Shown here: in pieces, positions 33,714-42,690 of the stretch | Layout of the letters: every line of letters starts with the position of its first letter | Numbering within the stretch: the stretch's first letter is position 1 | NCBI GenBank assembly: GCA_021404685.1 | Contig: QWHC01000008.1 | Span: 1 to 64,000, forward strand | Length of the DNA: 64,000 nt | From: Chloroflexi bacterium CFX4 | Lineage (GTDB): Bacteria; Chloroflexota; Anaerolineae; Aggregatilineales; UBA2796 | Direction: 5' to 3' | Made by a program: the position numbers and the translations under genes | The notes under the pieces: generated by a model | The model's input: only the letters and a program-made list of their open reading frames with translations | What the model was told of the DNA's origin: nothing | Databases searched by the model: none

Positions 33714-34472
33714 TTACGGCGTGAAGAAGCCCGCATTGCTCTGCGTCACTTGGGCTTGGCTGGCACGCACCACGCTGTTCGAGATCAGGTTGAGCGCCCG
33801 ACGCACCTCCTGCGCGGTATTGGCGGTCGTCAGCAGTGATGGGAAGCCCATATCCGCCGCAATCGGCGCAAAGGTGCTTTGATCGCCAAAGCCAACAAAG
33901 GCGAGCGTATAAATCTCTTGGCGCAGCAAGTCCTGTGCTACTTGCTTCACCTGTGCGGCACGGTGCGCGGACTGGTTATCCTCACCATCGCTCAGCACCA
34001 CCACAATGCAGCGCGTCCGAATGCCGCCGTTACGCAGGGCTTGCCCATAGCCAACCAAGCCGGTGAAGGCATCTAGTGTCGCATCATAGAGCGCCGTAGC
34101 GCCATTAGGTGCGTAGGTTGCTGTGCTAAGCTGCGGCGCACGTGCCAGCGGTGTATAGCCAAAGAGCAGCTTTGGCGTATCGGCAAACGTCCAAGCACTG
34201 ACCAAGATGCTATCGCGTGCTTTGGAGCTATCCAGCGCACGGATCATGTCGTTGAAGGCGCTGATCACGGCACTTTGCACACTACTCATCGAACCGCTCT
34301 CATCCAGCACCACCACCAGCAGCGTTACATCATCTGTGTTCAGGTCGTCCACTTGCGCGCCCACACAGCCCAAGCCCGTTTGCGCGTCCAGATTTTGCAC
34401 CAGCATATCCACCGTTTGCTGGCTCAGCCCGCTCTGTGCGCTGCTCTGAAACAATGAATCGAGATCGCTCAT
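33714..34472 (-). CDS. von Willebrand factor A domain protein (cytoplasmic)
   Basis: 252 aa from the ATG at 34472 with AAGGA 9 nt upstream; the ORF runs 43 codons further upstream into the end of the preceding gene and is not used. A single VWA domain with a MIDAS motif DESGSMSS near residue 57, further metal ligands in NGATALYDA, and LSDGED. No signal peptide. Such proteins bind partners through a metal ion, often with MoxR-type ATPases, none of which is here. It lies 23 bp after the nicotinamidase-like gene, so they may be cotranscribed. Confidence 0.88.
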   Translation of the reverse strand: MSDLDSLFQSSAQSGLSQQTVDMLVQNLDAQTGLGCVGAQVDDLNTDDVTLLVVVLDESGSMSSVQSAVISAFNDMIRALDSSKARDSILVSAWTFADTPKLLFGYTPLARAPQLSTATYAPNGATALYDATLDAFTGLVGYGQALRNGGIRTRCIVVVLSDGEDNQSAHRAAQVKQVAQDLLRQEIYTLAFVGFGDQSTFAPIAADMGFPSLLTTANTAQEVRRALNLISNSVVRASQAQVTQSNAGFFTP

Positions 34473-34495
34473 GATTGATGTTCCTTCCCTTGTAC

Positions 34496-35413
34496 CTAGC
34501 CTATTGTTTCCGTAGATTTCACAAGGCGCATTCCCTGCGCTGCCATTTCGCCAAGCCGCTGTTCGGTAGATTGCTCGAAGCCGGGGATGGACGAGGTGCA
34601 ATCATCCAAGAAGCGCAGTTTGGCAATCACCTCAGGCTGAGAGGCGAAATAGCGCAGCACAGAATTCATGGTTGCCAACACACAGTGGCTGCGCGCCTCG
34701 CCGGCTACGTAGATCAGGTCAAAGCTGGCGACCACCTCCAAAAAGCGCGTGTTCAAGCCGCCTTCAGGATGCTTGGCATACTTCACCTCCGGCTCTACCA
34801 CAGAGTAAAACTCGGTGTGCGCGATGGTGCCTTTGGTCAGGTAAGTTGGCTGTGCGGTGCGTGCGCCGCTGTGATACATGATCGCCTCTGAGAGGGCAGG
34901 CAGCAAAGCGCGTCCGGCGGTGCCTTCCATGCAGTGGAAGGGCCAAATCATAAGCTGCTTCTTACCGACCTTCTCCAGTTCTTCTACATACTGCACCGAC
35001 CACAAAGGCTCAGTGACGGGCATCCACACGCCCTTGGAAACATCCTCCGCCGTGATGACGGTGTAGGGCGCGGGACGCTCGCCTTTGGCGTTGCGCCACC
35101 ATGTCGGGTAGAAGATTTGGAAGGGCGTGTGCGTATCCAGCGAGGCGGTAATCTGCGTGATGTGGTGGACATTGCGGTAAATCCACTCGACGGTGCGCTG
35201 TGCATCTTCCACGGCGCCGGGGACGGGCAGGCGCCCGAGTGGCGCGGGCAGGATGAAGTCGTTCTGCATATCCACCAACCACAGCAGCACACGCGGACGA
35301 TCTGCACTGGCAGCGGACTTGAAATCGGCAACGCCTGCTTCATAGGCGCGCTGGAGGTCAGGCTCATAAATCTGCCCGACCTGCTTGGGATTGTAGAAAG
35401 ATGGGTAGCTCAT
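34496..35413 (-). CDS. Isochorismatase-family cysteine hydrolase (nicotinamidase-like)
   Basis: 305 aa, longer than classical PncA (about 210). Catalytic triad by alignment of motifs: D48 (LVDMQNDF), K194 (YLTKGT) and C244 (RSHCVLATM). SLDTHTPFQIFYP and IWPFHCMEGTAGRAL resemble the metal-binding and WPxHC segments of nicotinamidases, favouring hydrolysis of nicotinamide or a similar amide. Extra length is in an N-terminal extension and inserts. An 11-bp perfect inverted repeat covers the start codon. A link to NAD salvage is inference; no other NAD gene is adjacent. Confidence 0.82.
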   Translation of the reverse strand: MSYPSFYNPKQVGQIYEPDLQRAYEAGVADFKSAASADRPRVLLWLVDMQNDFILPAPLGRLPVPGAVEDAQRTVEWIYRNVHHITQITASLDTHTPFQIFYPTWWRNAKGERPAPYTVITAEDVSKGVWMPVTEPLWSVQYVEELEKVGKKQLMIWPFHCMEGTAGRALLPALSEAIMYHSGARTAQPTYLTKGTIAHTEFYSVVEPEVKYAKHPEGGLNTRFLEVVASFDLIYVAGEARSHCVLATMNSVLRYFASQPEVIAKLRFLDDCTSSIPGFEQSTEQRLGEMAAQGMRLVKSTETIG

Positions 35414-35446
35414 GGGTAACTCCTCTTATGTGAACAGTTACCCATG
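35411..35446 (-). promoter_or_regulatory. Inverted repeat covering the start codon of the nicotinamidase-like gene
   Basis: CATGGGTAACT (35411-35421) and AGTTACCCATG (35436-35446) are a perfect 11-bp inverted repeat with a 14-nt spacer. On the mRNA the 3' arm contains the ATG and the end of the AGGAG Shine-Dalgarno, and the rest of the ribosome site is in the loop. It could mask translation starts or serve as a repressor operator. Confidence 0.55.
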
Positions 35447-35493
35447 ATTGTATGGATTGCAGGACGGTACGTAACTCCTAAGATTTAGGGCGA

Positions 35494-37149
35494 TCAGCGC
35501 GACCAAGCCGCAAACCACAGCGGCGCGGCAGCACTTGTACCTTGCAAGGCAAGGCGGCGGGCGGCGAAACGCGCTTCAGAGAGCAGCGGCACGACAGGAA
35601 AGGTGCCGTTTTCGCCAAAGTAGAGCGCCTCTGCCTGTTCGATGCTGCCGGCGCGGATTTCAAGATCGGGCTGCAAGAGTGCCGTATCCACCACTTGATC
35701 TGCCTCACCGCACGGCACATAGCTCTTGAGGAAGCCATAGCGGCAGTGGATGCCATCACCCGTCCATGCCGTCACATCGAGGTGATCGGGCGACCAGGTG
35801 TAGAGCCACATATGCGGACGGATTGGGTCTGTGCTGCGGATGGTGCTGAAGGTGCCATCGGCAAGGCGGCGCACACCTTCGGCATTGCGCTTCACCACGC
35901 GGAAACTTGAGGTTGGGCAGCCCAGATTTGCTTGCCACTGCACCAAAAGGGCGTTCGCAAGCGCTTCCATCAGCGGCGTATCTTCAATGACCAGATCAAC
36001 CCGTTCGGGCAGACGGCAGTTCGCATAGCCTGCTGCCGCAAGCTGTGCCTTTGCCGCCTCTGGCGCGAAAACGCCTGCTTCTGGCAGCAAGCGCATATCG
36101 GCAGCGGCTGCCGTCGTTAGCCGCCACGTCGGCTGCACCGCGCCGATGGCAGCCGCCAACGCATTCCGATCTATGGCGAGCGCCAACGCACGCCGAAAAG
36201 ACTCATTCAAGCTGATTGAACGTTCGGCGGCAAAGCCGAGCATCGTTACAGCAGGGCTTGGCGCGCTGATGATAAAATCGGGCGTTGTGGCGGCAAGGCG
36301 TGCCGCGCCGTTTCGATCCAAGCGGGCAAAATCGGCGTTGCGCGCTGTGAACAAGTCGGGGATGGCCTCTGCTGCGGCAAAGGTAATGGTCACCTGTTGA
36401 ATGCTACCTGCTTGTTCGTGCCAGAACGGATTACGCAGCAGCGTGAGGCTCTCGGCATCGCGGGCGGCAAGCGCATAAGCACCGCTGGACAACACGGCAT
36501 TCGGGATCGCCCAATCGCCGCCGTTTGGCGCAAGGGCAACCGACTCACGCGGGACGGGACGGAACTCAGGCAGTGTCAGCAGGTAGGGCAGCATTGGCGC
36601 GGGAAATTCTAGCCGCAGGCTGAGCGTGCGCGCATTGACGACCCGTGCGCCAAGCTCACGGGCGATGAACACATCATCTACCAAGAGTGGATTTGCCGTG
36701 GCAATCTTACGGCAGCCGCTGATGATGTAAACCGTCTTGGCAACCGGATTCGGGATGGCAGCATCACAGGCGCGCCGCAAGCCGAATACGAAATCGCCGG
36801 CGACAATTGGGCGCACCGCTTCGACCTTGCCATCTTGAACGCGCACCCATTGTGCCTCAGCGCGCAGTGTGAACGTCCATTCCCGCCCATCGGCGCTGAC
36901 TGACCATCTTTCGGCAAGGGCAGGCACAACCTGATTGCTCGATGGATCGTAGCGCGTTAAGCCTGCAAACAGATTCTCCACCACATCGCGCCCGCTTAGG
37001 TCGGTTGGGGCAAGGGCAACCGGATCAAGGCTGCCGAAAGGCGGCAGCAGCACGCTTGCCGAAATCGTTTGGGCAGTATTCAGCGTATTTGGCAGCAGCA
37101 GTGCCGCCAACAGGCAGAGCGCAAAGATAACTCGCATGGCGTATCGCAT
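35494..37149 (-). CDS. Extracellular solute-binding protein, family 5 (peptide/nickel type)
   Basis: 551 aa from the ATG at 37149 (ATG 37137 also possible; the frame opens earlier, inside the preceding gene). The signal peptide is MRVIFALCLLAALLLPNTL. DLSGRDVVENLFAGLTRYDP, AERWSVSADGREWTFTLR and AFRRALALAIDRNALA-like segments are typical of DppA/OppA proteins. No lipobox cysteine is seen, so it may be free or anchored otherwise. No permease genes are adjacent. It follows the VOC gene by 16 bp. Confidence 0.85.
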   Translation of the reverse strand: MRYAMRVIFALCLLAALLLPNTLNTAQTISASVLLPPFGSLDPVALAPTDLSGRDVVENLFAGLTRYDPSSNQVVPALAERWSVSADGREWTFTLRAEAQWVRVQDGKVEAVRPIVAGDFVFGLRRACDAAIPNPVAKTVYIISGCRKIATANPLLVDDVFIARELGARVVNARTLSLRLEFPAPMLPYLLTLPEFRPVPRESVALAPNGGDWAIPNAVLSSGAYALAARDAESLTLLRNPFWHEQAGSIQQVTITFAAAEAIPDLFTARNADFARLDRNGAARLAATTPDFIISAPSPAVTMLGFAAERSISLNESFRRALALAIDRNALAAAIGAVQPTWRLTTAAAADMRLLPEAGVFAPEAAKAQLAAAGYANCRLPERVDLVIEDTPLMEALANALLVQWQANLGCPTSSFRVVKRNAEGVRRLADGTFSTIRSTDPIRPHMWLYTWSPDHLDVTAWTGDGIHCRYGFLKSYVPCGEADQVVDTALLQPDLEIRAGSIEQAEALYFGENGTFPVVPLLSEARFAARRLALQGTSAAAPLWFAAWSR

Positions 37150-37165
37150 GGTTAGGCGGCTGGCT

Positions 37166-37585
37166 CTAGAGGTGGGATTTGCGCGTATCGGTGCCATCGC
37201 CAGTCGTCATCAGTTGGCGCTTCACGCCGTAGTTTGGCTCATAAAAGTGCAAATGTGTGCCGGTTGGATCAACGATCTCGAAATATTGAACGTTGCCACC
37301 GTACCAATCGCCCCAGGCCTCAACGGTCAGTTCACCACAGGCAACGCCCAGTTCGGTCAGGCGTTCGTGTTCAAGGGCAACATGCGGCAAGTGCATTCGC
37401 ATCAGGGCGACGGCGCTTGGCGGATGTTGGTCATCGGCGCGCACAAAGTGCAGCCAGCCGTTGGATGCCCAGCGCACGGTGAACATGCCCTCTTGTGAAT
37501 CAAGGGCAATATTTGGGAAAATGCGGCGGTAGAACGCCTCTACTTCAGGTAAGTGATCGGTGTAAATCACAGTATGGACGTGCAT
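37166..37585 (-). CDS. VOC-superfamily (glyoxalase/bleomycin-resistance-like) protein
   Basis: 139 aa from the ATG at 37585, with AGGAG 6 nt upstream (the ORF opens 5 codons earlier). One vicinal-oxygen-chelate unit pair: VIYTDHLPEVEAFYRRIF at the start and YFEIVDPTGTHLHFYEPN near the end, with the metal-ligand Glu in the latter. Members include glyoxalases, dioxygenases and resistance proteins; no specific activity can be assigned. Confidence 0.85.
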   Translation of the reverse strand: MHVHTVIYTDHLPEVEAFYRRIFPNIALDSQEGMFTVRWASNGWLHFVRADDQHPPSAVALMRMHLPHVALEHERLTELGVACGELTVEAWGDWYGGNVQYFEIVDPTGTHLHFYEPNYGVKRQLMTTGDGTDTRKSHL

Positions 37586-37756
37586 AGGAAACTCCTGCAT
37601 TTGGGAAATGGTGTGAATGCGCCAAACTGCCTAGCGCATGTGTTTGTTTGCTGCCCTAAGCCTAACCGCTCAAAGGCAAATTGGCAACCTACCCTTGCCC
37701 TACGGAAAGGCGTATTTTGTCGCCTTTGTGTGGCGAAGCCTTTCAAAGTTCAGGGC

Positions 37757-37787
37757 TTGACTTCGAGCGCGCTCTAAAGTGTACAGT
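37757..37787 (+). promoter_or_regulatory. MerR-type promoter candidate before the aldo/keto reductase
   Basis: TTGACT (37757-37762) and TACAGT (37782-37787) are separated by 19 bp, and the spacer holds the palindrome GAGCGCGCTC (37765-37774) within a longer ACTT...AAGT dyad. Over-long spacers with a centred dyad are the hallmark of MerR-family-activated promoters. Confidence 0.45.
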
Positions 37788-37832
37788 GATACCAGCGTTG
37801 GCTTTTAAGACCTGAGTGAGGGAATAAACAGT

Positions 37833-38816
37833 ATGAATAAGCGCACGCTAGGACGCTCCAACATTGAGGTTTCCGCGTTGGGTATGGGCTGCTGGGCAAT
37901 TGGCGGTCCTTTTAGGTTCATTGATATTGAGGCAGGCTGGGGTGAGGTGGATGACGCCGAGTCGATCCGCACTGTGCAGCACGCCTTAGCCAGCGGCATC
38001 ACCTTCTTTGACACCGCCGTCAGCTATGGCACAGGTCACAGCGAATATATTCTGGGCAAGGCGTTGGAAGGGCAGCGCGATCAGGCAATCATCGCCACTA
38101 AGTTTGGTTGGCACACGGATTCAGTAGCAAAGCACGTCAAGCACTATCCGAATGTTGAGGACATTGTGCAGAATGTGCGCGCCGAATGTGAGGCAAGCCT
38201 GCGCCGCCTGAACACCGATTACATTGATCTCTACCAACTGCATGTGTGGGATTATCCTGTTGCACAGGTGCCTGCCCTGCTGGACGTGCTGGAAGCGTTG
38301 GTGCGCGAGGGCAAAATCCGCACCTATGGCTGGAGTACAGACTCGGTGGAAGGCGCACGCGCCTTTGCCGAAGGGCAGCACTGCGTTGCCATTCAGCACG
38401 ATTTGAATGTCGTGAAGGATGCACCGCAAATGCTGGCGCTTTGCGAGCAGTTGCAGCTTGCCAGCGTGAACCGTAGCCCACTGGCGCGTGGCGCGCTCAC
38501 GGGCAAATATAGCAAGGCGACCACCTTTCCCACCAACGATGTTCGCCGCGACACATGGTCTTGGGAAACGTTCTTTGAACCAACATTGGAGAAGCTGAAT
38601 GCGCTGCGCGATGTGCTGACCAGTGATGGACGCACTCTGACGCAAGGCGCGCTGGCGTGGATTTGGGCGCGCAGCCCGATCACTGTGCCGATTCCCGGCA
38701 TTCGCACCGTTGCCCAATGCACCGAGAACGCCGCCGCCTTGCAGTTCGGCGCGCTGAACGCTGAGCAAATGCGCCAAATTGATGAGATTATGGGACGCAC
38801 TGTTCCAACTGCCTGA
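37833..38816 (+). CDS. Aldo/keto reductase
   Basis: 327 aa. A TIM-barrel NAD(P)H-dependent carbonyl reductase with the complete tetrad D60 (FFDTAVSYG), Y65, K90 (IATKFGW) and H137 (YQLHVWD), and the NADP-binding end IPGIRTVAQCTEN. GAGGG lies about 10 nt before the ATG. Its own promoter has MerR-type geometry, which hints at induction by a metal or electrophile. Physiological substrate unknown. Confidence 0.93.
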   Translation: MNKRTLGRSNIEVSALGMGCWAIGGPFRFIDIEAGWGEVDDAESIRTVQHALASGITFFDTAVSYGTGHSEYILGKALEGQRDQAIIATKFGWHTDSVAKHVKHYPNVEDIVQNVRAECEASLRRLNTDYIDLYQLHVWDYPVAQVPALLDVLEALVREGKIRTYGWSTDSVEGARAFAEGQHCVAIQHDLNVVKDAPQMLALCEQLQLASVNRSPLARGALTGKYSKATTFPTNDVRRDTWSWETFFEPTLEKLNALRDVLTSDGRTLTQGALAWIWARSPITVPIPGIRTVAQCTENAAALQFGALNAEQMRQIDEIMGRTVPTA

Positions 38817-38841
38817 GCGCAGATAAGCACCTAGAGCGCAT

Positions 38842-38868
38842 GCCCGATCATGATCAGCGTGATCGGGC
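38842..38868 (+). terminator. Hairpin after the aldo/keto reductase gene
   Basis: GCCCGATCA (38842-38850) and TGATCGGGC (38860-38868), a perfect 9-bp stem with a 9-nt loop, 26 nt past the stop. No T-run follows. Confidence 0.5.
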
Positions 38869-39005
38869 GTGTGCTATATGCGCTACGCTGTGGCGTATCT
38901 GGCACACGCCTGTGGTGTGTCAAGCGGTTGGCGTTGGTGTTGCGCCTGTTCATCTTCGCTTGGATGTAACCTCAGTGCTTTGTTAGCCAAATCCGCGTGC
39001 TGCGC

Positions 39006-39011
39006 TATAAT
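39006..39011 (+). promoter_or_regulatory. -10 element before the 435-aa gene
   Basis: Perfect TATAAT, 49 nt before the ATG at 39061. TTGTTA lies 20 bp upstream, too far for a standard -35. Confidence 0.4.
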
Positions 39012-39060
39012 GACCTCAATACGCAGCGCGAAAAGCATTCGATGAGGCGCGAATTTCACC

Positions 39061-40368
39061 ATGAGCAAACGCTCTTCTGCCCAAATGCCCGTCCCTTTGA
39101 ATTATCCCGATGTGCTGGGTTGGTATAGCCCTGCCCGCCAAACGGTAGACTCACTTCAGGTTGCCCTTGCCGTGCGCCCAACGCCTGTGCCTGCTGGCAA
39201 ATCGGTTGAGGTGGTGGTGCTGCTGCAAAACTTGCTCGGTGGCGAGACGGACGCCGTGCTGCGCCTTGTGGTGCCTGAAAAAGACCTTGCCGGCAAGCAG
39301 GGACGCTTTTCCACGCCGCTGCAAAAGGTGGTGCGCGTTGGGCTGCGTGCGGGCGAAGTTGGCTATGCGACTCTCCCGATGTTGGTTGGGCATCAGGCGC
39401 AGGCAGGTGAATACAAAGTGCAGATCGAGGTTGTCTGCGAGGTGAAAAAGCACGGTGCTGAGCGCGTGCGCGATCTTGACCATCCCGCAAAATTCGGTAT
39501 TCATGATGTCTCGCTTGAGCGCCACCCAATTTATGAGGCAATTCACGGCTTGCCTTTTGCCGCAGAAGCAGGCACAAAAACGCGCACAGGCATGTTTGTG
39601 AGCGCCCCGTTCACTGTCCTGCCGCCGACTATTGCTGGCTTGCCCGGCGAAATGCGCCCAAACTACGTCACGCTGTGGACGGATGCCGATTACCGCGATC
39701 CACGCTTCCTAACGGCACAGGCGGGCGAGATTGTGAAGAAGACGCTGCCGCTGCTGCGCCGTGATCGCGCCTTTTTCCCACTCTTAAAAGCCGTCCAAGC
39801 GCGTTTTGATGCTGCTGGCTATCGGCTGTGGGCAGGTGAAGCAGTCATGATCGCTAAGATGCTGACGCTCACGCTGGAGATGGGCGCGCCGATCACCATT
39901 GCTGGGCAAGATGCGCCGATCTACCCACGCTGGTACGCCACGCTCAGCCAAACGCTGCTCAACGATCCTGATTTGGCGCACCCGAACGCGGTTGAAATGT
40001 TGGTGACACGGGCGCTGTTTGCCGATCTGATCTACGATGCAGGCATGATTGCCTTCTCGATGCTTGGCACGCTCACCAGCGAGAGCTTTGGCACCGATGA
40101 AGAACTGCAAGGCTATCTTGATGAATTGGTGGGCGCGCTGATTGGTCTTGATTCAGCCTTGAACCTCAACCGCGCTTGGTTGCCTTTGGCGCTTGGCGGC
40201 TTATTCGCCAATTCGCGGGTGACCATGCCGCGTGAGGACATGGTGGAGACGGCGCATCTGTTCCTGAACGCACGCGACAAGCGCCTTGACGAGGCAGACG
40301 ACTCACAGGTCATCCTCTTTAACATCGCGGACGACCTGATTGACCGCGCCACCACAGGCGAAGGTTGA
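39061..40368 (+). CDS. Uncharacterised protein with beta-sandwich N-terminus and helical C-terminus
   Basis: 435 aa; I do not recognise the family. Residues about 30-205 alternate strands (LQVALAVRPTPVPAGKSVEVVVLLQNLLGGETDAVLRLVVP), like an Ig/CARDB-type sandwich. Residues about 210-430 are mostly helical with no catalytic motif. There is no signal peptide or membrane segment. It has its own -10 element and converges on the esterase-CapA gene with a 6-bp gap. Codon use is like its neighbours. Confidence 0.8.
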   Translation: MSKRSSAQMPVPLNYPDVLGWYSPARQTVDSLQVALAVRPTPVPAGKSVEVVVLLQNLLGGETDAVLRLVVPEKDLAGKQGRFSTPLQKVVRVGLRAGEVGYATLPMLVGHQAQAGEYKVQIEVVCEVKKHGAERVRDLDHPAKFGIHDVSLERHPIYEAIHGLPFAAEAGTKTRTGMFVSAPFTVLPPTIAGLPGEMRPNYVTLWTDADYRDPRFLTAQAGEIVKKTLPLLRRDRAFFPLLKAVQARFDAAGYRLWAGEAVMIAKMLTLTLEMGAPITIAGQDAPIYPRWYATLSQTLLNDPDLAHPNAVEMLVTRALFADLIYDAGMIAFSMLGTLTSESFGTDEELQGYLDELVGALIGLDSALNLNRAWLPLALGGLFANSRVTMPREDMVETAHLFLNARDKRLDEADDSQVILFNIADDLIDRATTGEG

Positions 40369-40374
40369 TAGCAG

Positions 40375-42537
40375 TTAGCGGGCAAACATATGGTTTAGGA
40401 AATGCGTGCGGTTGTGCGCATCCATCGGGCGCGGACGCCCTAGTGAATCAATGATACCGACGAACAAATCAACCGAGACGATTTGCCTATCATATAGGTA
40501 GACCGTCGGCATGAAAAAGCGCATCTGGAAATAGGTCTGATCAAAGTACACATTGCCCAAGCCAAAGTGGATGAACGCTTCACGCCCGTCAGGTGTTTTG
40601 TGGAAGGCAAACGTTTGTGGCACGTGCGCTTGTGTGCCAAGCACCACATCCGCGCCCAGATCGGCAAGCCGCTGAAAATCGGCGCGCTGCTGCGCCGTTG
40701 GCGTGAAAGTGTCAAATTCACGGTACTGCACGCTCACAATCACGGCGTCGTGCGCTGCTTTTAGCTGCGGTAGAACCGCTTGCAGCCAATCTAAATCGCA
40801 GAAGGTAGCGCCGGGCGTGTTTTCGGTGGCAAGCGCCATCTGCGGACCTGCCCAATTACACGCCAGCAGCGCGAATGTATTGCCGTTATGTGCCAGCGAG
40901 AGCGCCTGCCGCGCCTGTGCCAACGTCTCGCCGCCGCCGTAAGTCAGCATTCCCGCTGACTGATAGCGCGCCAGCGTGCTGAGGTAGGCAGCCTGACCGT
41001 AATCGTTATTGTGATTGCCTGACAGTTCCACCACATCCACGCCAAGCGCTTCCAAAAGCGCGAAATGGTCTTCTTTGGCACAAAAGGCACCCGGCGGACG
41101 CCGGCCCTCAAAGCGCGGACAGGTTGGGTGAAAGGATACCTCGTTGCTGATATGGAAGAAATCGGCGCGGCGCGTGAAGCCGCGTAAGCCTTCGGCTGCC
41201 CAATCCGCACCGTATTTATCAAGGGCAGCTTGTGTGCCGCGCACCAATGCCGTCACGCCGGAGAAGGTCGCCCGTGTCAGTTTATCGGCTGTGAAAGTTG
41301 GCGTTGGGCTTGGCAGCGCCAACGGATAGGACGCTGCATCGCCATCTAACAACCAGTCAATCGGATGTGCCTCATCCACGCGCAGCACGCGCCAACGCGG
41401 CGTTAAATCTTCCCATGCGCGCAGCGTATAGCGTCCCCGTTCACGCTCCAGCAGCGGCAGCAATTCGTCAGGAGGCAGACTGAGCGTCTCGCTGTGCAGG
41501 CGTATGCCATGCGCGCTCAATTTCTCAAGGGTGATTGAATCCACCACCAACTGCGGATCATAAGCACCTTCGCGCACAGCACGCAAGTGGGCAGCCGCAA
41601 GGCTGGCGTGCGTGCTTTTATAGGCGGCGGCTGGCACAAACAGCGCGTAGGATTCAGCCGCACGGCGTGCGGGCAAATCATGTGCGCTTGGCGTTGGGCT
41701 AGGTGCGGCAGGTGGTGCGTGCTGAAAGGTTAGCCATGCTGCGCCATAAAAGGCAAGGTAATCGGTGACGTGCGAGCGCCAATACTCGGCAGTGTGCCGC
41801 CCTTCAGGGTAAACCATATACTGATGTGGAATTTCGCGAGCTGCCAAGCGCCTGCTGAGCAAGGCAATATTCGGTGCGGCGTAGTCGTTCCGCCCATGGT
41901 CAAGCCAGATACGCAGCGTATCCAGATCGGGCGCGCTTTGCGCCAGAAAGAGCGGATTTGCCGTCCGCAGATGCTCTAGGCTGAAGAAGGCGCTATGCCC
42001 GCCCACCGCACCAAAAACGCCCGGATAGCGAAAGGCAAGGTGAAACGCCCAAAAGCCACCGCGTGAAATGCCGCCGATGGCGCGTGTCTCACGCTGACCG
42101 TCAGCACGGAAGGTTGGCTCCACATTTGGGATCAACTCGGTGAGCAGCAGGTTGCCAAAGCTGACCGCGCCGAACTGGTTCAGGTTGGCAAGCTCACCGC
42201 CATAAGGCAGCACCACCAACATAGGCGGCAGCCAGCCATCACGAATGCCTGCATCAAGCGCAGCGGCAAGGTTCAGCTTCAGCCAATAATCGGTGCCTGT
42301 GGCATCCGAGCCATGCAGCAAGTAGAGGATTGGGTAGCGCCAAGTGGCGCGCTCAGGCGCCTCGAAACACGGCGGCGTGTAGAGGGCATAGCGCACAGGC
42401 TGACCGATCAACGTGCTGCGGAAGCTGTATTCGGTCACGCTGCCGTCCGTTTCGGTGCAAGCCGCTGTTTGGGCAAAGGTGGGCAGCGCAGTTATCAACA
42501 GACAAGCGCAGAGCAAGGCGATCAGGGCGCGGTGCAT
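40375..42537 (-). CDS. Secreted esterase fused to a CapA-like metallophosphatase domain
   Basis: 720 aa, with signal peptide (ALIALLCACLLITALPTFAQ). Residues about 40-280 are an alpha/beta-hydrolase esterase (esterase D/IroE-like): YLLHGSD, nucleophile S158 in GGISRGG, and a likely acid and His in LDHGRNDY and EGRHTAEYW. About 300-420 is a linker resembling the binding-protein-like part of CapA proteins. About 425-700 is a CapA/PgsA domain of the calcineurin-like fold: SGNHNNDYG, GTQAHVPQTFAFH and IHFGLGN. CapA domains occur in poly-gamma-glutamate capsule systems. The combined enzyme may act on an envelope polymer; the fusion is unusual. GAGG lies 10 nt before the ATG. Confidence 0.88.
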   Translation of the reverse strand: MHRALIALLCACLLITALPTFAQTAACTETDGSVTEYSFRSTLIGQPVRYALYTPPCFEAPERATWRYPILYLLHGSDATGTDYWLKLNLAAALDAGIRDGWLPPMLVVLPYGGELANLNQFGAVSFGNLLLTELIPNVEPTFRADGQRETRAIGGISRGGFWAFHLAFRYPGVFGAVGGHSAFFSLEHLRTANPLFLAQSAPDLDTLRIWLDHGRNDYAAPNIALLSRRLAAREIPHQYMVYPEGRHTAEYWRSHVTDYLAFYGAAWLTFQHAPPAAPSPTPSAHDLPARRAAESYALFVPAAAYKSTHASLAAAHLRAVREGAYDPQLVVDSITLEKLSAHGIRLHSETLSLPPDELLPLLERERGRYTLRAWEDLTPRWRVLRVDEAHPIDWLLDGDAASYPLALPSPTPTFTADKLTRATFSGVTALVRGTQAALDKYGADWAAEGLRGFTRRADFFHISNEVSFHPTCPRFEGRRPPGAFCAKEDHFALLEALGVDVVELSGNHNNDYGQAAYLSTLARYQSAGMLTYGGGETLAQARQALSLAHNGNTFALLACNWAGPQMALATENTPGATFCDLDWLQAVLPQLKAAHDAVIVSVQYREFDTFTPTAQQRADFQRLADLGADVVLGTQAHVPQTFAFHKTPDGREAFIHFGLGNVYFDQTYFQMRFFMPTVYLYDRQIVSVDLFVGIIDSLGRPRPMDAHNRTHFLNHMFAR

Positions 42538-42599
42538 GGGTAAAAATCCTCATTTGCGTGAGCGGTCACCCTGTTTTACCGCGTCTGCGCGGATGGCAC

Positions 42600-42634
42600 A
42601 AAAAATCAGGGCAGCGCGTTTGCCCTGCCCTGAT
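42600..42634 (-). terminator. Rho-independent terminator of the large subtilisin gene
   Basis: On the minus strand ATCAGGGCAG (42634-42625) and CTGCCCTGAT (42614-42605) form a perfect 10-bp stem, 10-nt loop, followed by a T-run (42605-42600). Confidence 0.88.
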
Positions 42635-42690
42635 TAGTGTGTGATTGTTTAGATGCAGTGTGCGGTTAGGCACACTGCACGCAAACTCGC

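Noticed and set aside
34473-34601. N-terminal 43-residue extension of the VWA protein
   Set aside because: It overlaps the end of the preceding gene, while the ATG at 34472 has a good AAGGA at proper spacing and starts a typical VWA protein.
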